Assembly: GCA_013695905.1 (NCBI GenBank)
Contig: JACCZQ010000080.1
Location: 1 to 8,844 of the forward strand
Reading direction: 5' to 3'
Source: Chthoniobacterales bacterium
GTDB lineage: Bacteria > Verrucomicrobiota > Verrucomicrobiia > Chthoniobacterales > UBA10450
Length of the DNA stretch: 8,844 nt
Part shown: piece by piece, positions 1 through 5,372 of the stretch
Layout: every line of letters starts with the position of its first letter
Numbering within the stretch: the first letter of the stretch is position 1
Made by a program: the position numbers and the translations under genes
Notes under the pieces: generated by a model
What the model was told of the DNA's origin: nothing
What the model saw: the letters and a program-made list of their open reading frames with translations, nothing else
The model's database searches: none

Positions 1-274
1 TATCGTCCTCGCGCATGATCAAGTAGGACTCACCGTCCACTTTGATTTCGGTGCCGCCGTATTTGGAGATGAGCACCTTGTCTCCGCTCTTCACGGTGAA
101 CTCGACCTTCTTGCCGTTGTCATCGAGTTTGCCGGTGCCGAGAGCGACGACTTTGCCTTCCTGCGGTTTCTCCTTGGCGGTGTCGGGGATGATGATCCCG
201 CCTTTTTTTACTTCCTGCTCTTCGATCGGCTGCACCAGCACACGATCTCCGAGTGGTCTTACATTAATTGCCAT
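1..274 (-). CDS. groES: GroES co-chaperonin (10 kDa), 3'-truncated by window edge
   Basis: The reverse-strand reading opens [19 protein letters not shown] and continues through [14 protein letters not shown] to YLIMREDD. This is the GroES fold, with the N-terminal beta strand and then the mobile loop (around residues 20-35) that docks on GroEL. GroES caps the GroEL ring and encloses unfolded cytosolic clients. Ninety-one codons are visible. The family is usually 95-100 residues, so only the last few are missing. The ATG at 274-272 is preceded by AAGGAG (complement of 288-293) at a rather long 13-nt spacing. The gene lies 91 bp downstream of dnaK on the same strand with no hairpin-plus-T terminator between them, so co-transcription is likely. 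groEL is expected just beyond the window, but this cannot be seen. Confidence 0.97.
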   Translation of the reverse strand, partial: MAINVRPLGDRVLVQPIEEQEVKKGGIIIPDTAKEKPQEGKVVALGTGKLDDNGKKVEFTVKSGDKVLISKYGGTEIKVDGESYLIMREDD

Positions 275-365
275 GTGTTTTTAGTTACTCCTTCTTGTCT
301 TTTGGTTAATGCCGGCGCTCGTCAGGTGTTCCTTACGAACGCCCGGCAAATTGTTGCTGTTAAAG

Positions 366-2573
<2,208 letters not shown>

Positions 2574-2574
2574 C

Positions 2575-2607
2575 AAAAAAAGGCGGGGCCGACCCGGCCC
2601 CGCCTTT
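2575..2607 (-). terminator. intrinsic terminator of the Spy-like gene
   Basis: Read on the minus strand, a GC-rich stem (AGGCGGGGCC paired with GGCCCCGCCT, 10 bp exact, extended by A-T pairs to about 12) closes a 5-nt loop and is followed by a run of seven T (complement of the A-run 2575-2581). It begins about 25 nt after the stop codon of the gene at 2633-3040. This is a textbook Rho-independent terminator. It insulates that gene from dnaK, which is read in the same direction. Confidence 0.93.
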
Positions 2608-2632
2608 GCACTCACTCGCGACTGGTGTCGCG

Positions 2633-3040
2633 TTATTGCGTCTTCGCGTCGCGCCTTGCCTGCCGCATCTCCTGGCGGGCTTCGCGCATCTTTTCCTGCG
2701 CGGCCTGGAGAGCGTCCAGCTTCTGCTGCTGCTCGGCGGTCAGGATCGGACGGATCTGCGCTGCGGTGTTGTCCATCACGGCTTTACGCTTCTGCATCGC
2801 CTCTTCCTGGATCGCCTTCATCTGCGGCTTCGCCTGCTCGAGGATCGGCTTCACCTGCGCCTCTTGTTCGGCCGTGAGGTTGAGGTCCTCCTTCAGATGT
2901 TTGAACGAGTGACCGCCCATCATCTTGTAGCCGCCGCGCTTGCCGTGGCCTTCACCGCGGTGTTCGTGGGCCTGGAGTGCGGATGTGCCGCCGAGCGCCA
3001 GCCCAGAGGCGAGCGCGAGTGTCAGTAATGCTTTTTTCAT
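2633..3040 (-). CDS. secreted Spy/CpxP-like LTxxQ protein
   Basis: This encodes a 135-residue protein with a clear Sec signal peptide: MKK, a hydrophobic stretch LLTLALASGLALGG, and probable cleavage after ALQA (24). The mature N-terminus is His/Gly-rich (HEHRGEGHGKRGG). It is followed by an all-helical body with two LTAEQ motifs (55-59 and 100-104), the hallmark repeat of the Spy/CpxP/CnrX group of periplasmic chaperones and metal or envelope-stress sensors. The C-terminus is a long charged Gln-rich helix. The ATG at 3040 is chosen because it opens a normal signal peptide. A TTG one codon upstream (3043) would place the AGGA Shine-Dalgarno (complement of 3054-3057) at 10 nt rather than 13, so it is possible. 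The gene is divergent from the sigma-factor operon and has its own terminator. The likely role is periplasmic protection or metal binding, with the exact ligand unknown. Confidence 0.85.
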   Translation of the reverse strand: MKKALLTLALASGLALGGTSALQAHEHRGEGHGKRGGYKMMGGHSFKHLKEDLNLTAEQEAQVKPILEQAKPQMKAIQEEAMQKRKAVMDNTAAQIRPILTAEQQQKLDALQAAQEKMREARQEMRQARRDAKTQ

Positions 3041-3072
3041 CAATGTTTGTTTTTCCTGTTTGTGGTCTGTTT

Positions 3073-3082
3073 GGGGCGCCCC
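3073..3082. repeat. GGGGCGCCCC palindrome in the Spy-like gene leader
   Basis: A perfect 10-bp palindrome between the predicted leftward promoter and the Spy-like start codon. It could be a regulator site or a small RNA structure. It may equally be chance in GC-rich DNA. Confidence 0.25.
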
Positions 3083-3108
3083 TTAGTGGAGCGCTGTTGT
3101 TACAAGGG

Positions 3109-3137
3109 ATGACCGCGCCACGCGCCTCACGGTTACA
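3109..3137 (-). promoter_or_regulatory. predicted ECF-type promoter for the Spy-like gene
   Basis: On the minus strand, TGTAACC (complement of 3131-3137), 17 nt, GTCAT (complement of 3109-3113). The AAC in the -35 and GTC in the -10 are the general signature of ECF sigma promoters, and 17 nt is a normal spacing. Transcription would start near 3102 and give a leader of about 60 nt. It is preceded by the same AT-rich AAAATTG block as the opposite promoter. Confidence 0.55.
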
Positions 3138-3184
3138 CAATTTTCGGAAAAAAAATCCCGCCGCAGAGCTGCCGTGGAAAATTG

Positions 3185-3213
3185 TGTAACCGGACGCGCT
3201 CCGGCGCTGTCAT
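3185..3213 (+). promoter_or_regulatory. predicted ECF-type autoregulatory promoter of the sigma operon
   Basis: TGTAACC (3185-3191), 17 nt, GTCAT (3209-3213), with an upstream AAAATTG block. This is identical in motif and spacing to the mirror-image promoter facing the other way. Transcription would begin around 3220, just 15-25 nt before the sigma-factor start codon. Self-activation is common for ECF sigma operons, so the sigma factor encoded immediately downstream is the obvious candidate to read it. That assignment is inference. Confidence 0.6.
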
Positions 3214-3243
3214 ACCGAACAGTGTGGATAGACTGTGGAGCGG

Positions 3244-3828
3244 ATGCCTGATGAACTCGACGCTCGCACGCTCGTGGCGGCTGCCTTGCGCGGCGACGAC
3301 GATGCGGCGCGTGCGCTGGTCGAGCATCTCTACCCGTTGGTGGCGAAGCTGGTCCGCTCGCATCGCCCCGCCCACGCCGCGGAAGAAGACCTGTGCCAGA
3401 TGATTTTTATTAAGATGTTTCAAAAACTGCACCAATTCTCCGGGACCGTGCCGCTGGAGCATTGGGTCTCGCGCATCAGCGTAAACACCTGCCTGAACGC
3501 GATCGCCGCCGAGAAATCTCGCCCCGAGCTGCGCCGCGCCGATCTCAGCGTTGAGCAGGAGGCGGTGCTGGATCACCTTTCCGTCGCGCAGGATGAACTC
3601 GGAGCCGACCAGCAGCTGGCGACACGCGATCTGGTGGAGCATTTGCTCCTCGCGTTGAAACCCGCGGAACGCCTCGTGCTTGACCTCATGTATCTCCAGG
3701 AAAAAACCGTGGACCAAATCCGGCAACTTACCGGCTGGAGCGCGCCGCTCGTGAAAGTGCGAGCCTTCCGCGCCCGCCAGAAATTGAAACAGCAAATGAA
3801 CCGCCTCGCCGCGAAGGAGAAGCAATGA
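3244..3828 (+). CDS. ECF-family RNA polymerase sigma factor
   Basis: This encodes a 194-residue protein with the two-domain ECF layout. The sigma-2 region (about 15-95) contains EEDLCQMIFIKMFQKL (47-62) for core polymerase binding, then HWVSRISVNTCLNAI (73-87), which corresponds to the -10 recognition helix. A linker of about 30 residues follows with no sigma-3. The sigma-4 region (about 128-185) holds LKPAERLVLDLMYLQEKTVD and a helix-turn-helix ending KVRAFRARQKLKQQM. A GTG at 3235 is an alternative start. It has GGA 6 nt upstream, while GGAG sits only 3 nt before the ATG at 3244, so the start is uncertain by three codons. It is the first gene of a three-gene operon, with 4-bp ATGA overlaps at both junctions. 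A predicted ECF-type promoter lies directly upstream. By analogy with CnrH it would be held inactive at the membrane until a periplasmic signal arrives. Confidence 0.93.
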   Translation: MPDELDARTLVAAALRGDDDAARALVEHLYPLVAKLVRSHRPAHAAEEDLCQMIFIKMFQKLHQFSGTVPLEHWVSRISVNTCLNAIAAEKSRPELRRADLSVEQEAVLDHLSVAQDELGADQQLATRDLVEHLLLALKPAERLVLDLMYLQEKTVDQIRQLTGWSAPLVKVRAFRARQKLKQQMNRLAAKEKQ

Positions 3829-4139
3829 ATGACGCCCATGCCAGGCTGCACCGGCTGCTGCGCGCCGCGCGCGGCGAAGATGCAGCCGCGCCCGCAGCGG
3901 CGCCGTTTGGTTTCGCCACGCGCGTCGTCGCGCGCTGGCGCGATGGCCCATCTCGAATGGGCGACGCGCCCGAGCTGCTCCGGCTGGTGCGACGGGTGAC
4001 CGTCGGCGCCGCCATCATTGCAGTTCTCGCGACCGGCGGAGCGTACTGGCAATTCGAAGAACAGAGTGATCTTGGCGAGGCCTATTCCGACGTTTATGCC
4101 TTTGCCGACACCGCTATCGAGACCGGACTCGGCGAATGA
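3825..4139 (+). CDS. single-pass membrane protein, candidate anti-sigma factor
   Basis: This encodes a 104-residue protein that I do not recognise from its sequence alone. It has an Arg/Ala-rich N-terminal segment of about 57 residues, including PFGFATRVVARW (27-38). One hydrophobic span follows (about 58-76, TVGAAIIAVLATGGAYW), then an acidic tail of about 28 residues. Arginines before the span predict N-in, C-out topology. The start overlaps the sigma gene stop (ATGA) and is preceded by AAGGAG at normal spacing (3815-3819 region). The position between an ECF sigma gene and a CnrX-like sensor, the small size and the single membrane span all match CnrY, the Cupriavidus anti-sigma whose short cytosolic segment clamps CnrH. 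It has no zinc-binding HxxxCxxC motif, so it is not a ZAS-type anti-sigma. The anti-sigma role is inferred from context. Confidence 0.8.
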   Translation: MNDAHARLHRLLRAARGEDAAAPAAAPFGFATRVVARWRDGPSRMGDAPELLRLVRRVTVGAAIIAVLATGGAYWQFEEQSDLGEAYSDVYAFADTAIETGLGE

Positions 4140-4582
4140 CCGCGAAACTCAAATGGCTCTTCGCCCTCGGCTTCGTCCTCGTCTTCATCGCGGGCGTGGC
4201 GACAGGCGTTTTCGCCGGCGCCTGGCGTGCGAAGCACCACCACGTCACCCGGCATCAAGGTCCGCCGCCCCGGATGACCGAGCGGATGATCGAACGTTTC
4301 GAGCGCGAACTGCACCTCACGCCCGAGCAGGTGGCGCAAACCCGCCCCATCTTCGAAGACACCGCGCGCAAGCTGAGCGCCATCCGCGAGGAGACCGGCC
4401 GCCGCGTCGCCGCCACGCTCGAGGAATCGCACCAGCAGATGGCGCCGCATCTCACGCCCGAGCAGCAGGAGCAACTCAAGGAAATGAAATTGCGCCACCG
4501 CCACATCCTGAAGATGAAGCGGAAGCATCGTCGCGAGCGGCGGGAGCGGGCGGAGTCGGGTGAGCGGAATGGTGATCAGTGA
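4136..4582 (+). CDS. membrane-anchored periplasmic Spy/CnrX-like sensor
   Basis: This encodes a 148-residue protein. It has an N-terminal uncleaved-looking membrane anchor (KLKWLFALGFVLVFIAGVATG, about 4-24), then a His cluster KHHHVTRH (33-40) at the start of a helical periplasmic domain. Two LTPEQ motifs (61-65 and 106-110) define the Spy/CpxP/CnrX superfamily. The C-terminal helix carries RHRH (120-123) and a strongly basic tail. CnrX is also 148 residues, anchored by one N-terminal helix, and uses His residues at comparable places for Ni/Co. Whether metal is the signal here is not shown. The ATG overlaps the preceding stop by 4 bp and no clear Shine-Dalgarno is visible, so translation is probably coupled. 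Its likely partner is the preceding small membrane protein. Confidence 0.85.
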   Translation: MTAKLKWLFALGFVLVFIAGVATGVFAGAWRAKHHHVTRHQGPPPRMTERMIERFERELHLTPEQVAQTRPIFEDTARKLSAIREETGRRVAATLEESHQQMAPHLTPEQQEQLKEMKLRHRHILKMKRKHRRERRERAESGERNGDQ

Positions 4583-4593
4583 TCGCTCCATCG

Positions 4594-4610
4594 CCGCCGG
4601 CACGCGGCGG
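4594..4610. other. short GC hairpin after the sigma operon
   Basis: CCGCCG and CGGCGG arms (6 bp) around a 5-nt loop lie 11 nt after the operon's stop. There is no T-tract, so this is at best a weak or Rho-assisted end. The rest of 4583-4683 shows no other structure and no clear promoter. Confidence 0.25.
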
Positions 4611-4683
4611 ACGTCTTACGGATCACGGTTCACCGTTCACATCCCCCGCTCTGCGGTATGTCTCCTGCTACTCACAGGTTACG

Positions 4684-5049
4684 ATGCAACCGAGCCGCGG
4701 CGCGACCGCTCCAGCCCCTCCACCAAATAACGACATCGTCTTCGCGTGCCAGCACTGCGCCACCAGCTTTGTCGTCGATGCCGCCGCGGCTGGCCTTCAG
4801 CTCACTTGTCAGAAGTGCGGTGAACCGACCACGGTCCCGAATCCGGCGCTGGAAGATTCCTCCGCCGAGGCACTGAAAATCTCAGATCTGCAGCGGCAGC
4901 TGAAGGAAAACGAGTCGCAACGCACCGAGATCACCGGCTACATCAATCAGCTCAGCATTCAGCTGCACCGCTGGCAACTCCGGCTGAAGAGCCTGCACGA
5001 ACGCCAGCAAAAGCTGCAGGCCGAGCTGGCGGAGCTGGCGAAATCCTGA
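4684..5049 (+). CDS. small zinc-ribbon / coiled-coil protein
   Basis: This encodes a 121-residue protein from the ATG at 4684, which has AGG five nt upstream. The same frame is open back to a GTG at 4579, overlapping the previous stop, but the extra 35 residues look non-coding in composition, so the shorter start is preferred. A Pro-rich leader is followed by a four-cysteine ribbon: CQHC (22-25) and CQKC (42-45), with hydrophobic FVVD between. This resembles the MJ0042/zinc-ribbon type that often starts predicted regulatory or envelope proteins. Residues about 62-118 are Glu/Gln/Leu-rich and heptad-like, a likely coiled coil giving dimerisation. There is no signal peptide or membrane span. 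The function is unknown. It may be cotranscribed with the sigma operon 101 bp upstream. Confidence 0.75.
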   Translation: MQPSRGATAPAPPPNNDIVFACQHCATSFVVDAAAAGLQLTCQKCGEPTTVPNPALEDSSAEALKISDLQRQLKENESQRTEITGYINQLSIQLHRWQLRLKSLHERQQKLQAELAELAKS

Positions 5050-5135
5050 GCCGCGACAAATCTGCAGCCGGAGTTTCGATCATCATCTGGTAAAGGCGAT
5101 GCGGTTCGGAGAGCTGGAGACGCTCCTCTCCGGAA

Positions 5136-5154
5136 CACAGGCTTTCAGCCTGTG
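5136..5154. repeat. palindromic hairpin, family copy 1 (plus orientation)
   Basis: CACAGGCT, loop TTC, AGCCTGTG: perfect 8-bp arms, flanked by CGGAA on the left and CGGC on the right. The same flanks and outer stem recur in reverse orientation at 5211-5230 and 5257-5275, while the inner stem bases differ but still pair. This marks a REP-like family member. Confidence 0.8.
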
Positions 5155-5185
5155 CGGCAGCCGGCCTTTTAGCCCGGCGGGAATT

Positions 5186-5206
5186 CACCGGACAAAATGT
5201 CCGGTG
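5186..5206. repeat. perfect 9-bp-arm hairpin
   Basis: CACCGGACA, loop AAA, TGTCCGGTG, both arms exact. Its right half is repeated at 5241-5252 as part of the tandem duplication. Confidence 0.8.
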
Positions 5207-5286
5207 GCCGCACAGCCAAAAATGACTGTGTTCCGCCGGGAAATGTCCGGTGGCCGCACAGCCAAAATGGCTGTGTTCCGCGGCGG
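5195..5286 (+). repeat. two tandem copies of a 46-bp unit
   Basis: Unit 1 (5195-5240) and unit 2 (5241-5286) both begin AAATGTCCGGTGGCCGCACA and continue GCCAAAA. They differ by one A in the hairpin loop, by A versus G in the right stem, and by a few bases at the distal GC-rich end. Each unit contains one CACAG...CTGTG hairpin (5211-5230 and 5257-5275). The second is a perfect 8-bp stem with an AAA loop. The first has one stem mismatch (C5216 against A5225). Confidence 0.85.
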
Positions 5287-5372
5287 CCTGGCTCCTGTTC
5301 GAAAACAGCGCTGGACGATGTGTTGTTTTCCCGCCATCGAACAGCAGGTGAGATTCGAAGAGATTGTGCACG

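Larger units (their letters stand above)
3106..3216. repeat. long inverted repeat separating divergent transcription units
   Basis: Sixteen bases (3130-3145) are the exact reverse complement of 3177-3192, with core GGTTACACAATTTTC / GAAAATTGTGTAACC. They are separated by 31 nt that include an A8 run (3148-3155). Beyond the core, the next 25 bases outward on each side still match at 17 of 25 positions without gaps, including ATGAC/GTCAT and GCGCC/GGCGC blocks. The mirrored region is therefore about 111 bp. It lies wholly between the divergent Spy-like and sigma-factor genes. The best reading is a pair of mirrored promoters (listed separately). A palindromic mobile element (MITE-like) is the alternative. 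Confidence 0.85.
5050..5372. other. non-coding interval rich in palindromes
   Basis: This 323-bp stretch between the zinc-ribbon gene and the kinase has no credible gene. The short open frames through it simply translate the repeats. From 5107 to about 5286 it is nearly continuous dyad symmetry: GGAGAG/CTCTCC (5108-5113 with 5126-5131), the hairpins listed separately, and an imperfect GCCGG/CCGGC stem (5160-5164 with 5174-5178). The last 85 bp before the kinase must contain its ribosome-binding region. No clear promoter is visible there. Confidence 0.8.

Noticed and set aside
3106..3216. Palindrome as an insertion element (MITE) with target-site duplication
   Set aside because: No clean flanking direct repeat was found, and its position and mirrored -35/-10 motifs fit divergent promoters better. 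It is kept as the alternative explanation.
3133..3951. A 272-codon minus-strand frame across the sigma-factor gene
   Set aside because: It is antisense to a clear ECF sigma gene, starts inside the next gene and ends inside the palindrome. It has no plausible domain or ribosome site.
4594..4610. Intrinsic terminator after the sigma operon
   Set aside because: The stem is short (6 bp) and no T-tract follows.
4571..4650. Short repeated words (GTGATCAGTGATC; CACGGTTCACCGTTCAC) after the sigma operon
   Set aside because: They are too short and few to call a repeat array. They may be chance or decayed intergenic repeats.
5107..5286. CRISPR array
   Set aside because: There are only two tandem units with no unique spacers, and the structure is nested hairpins, not repeat-spacer.
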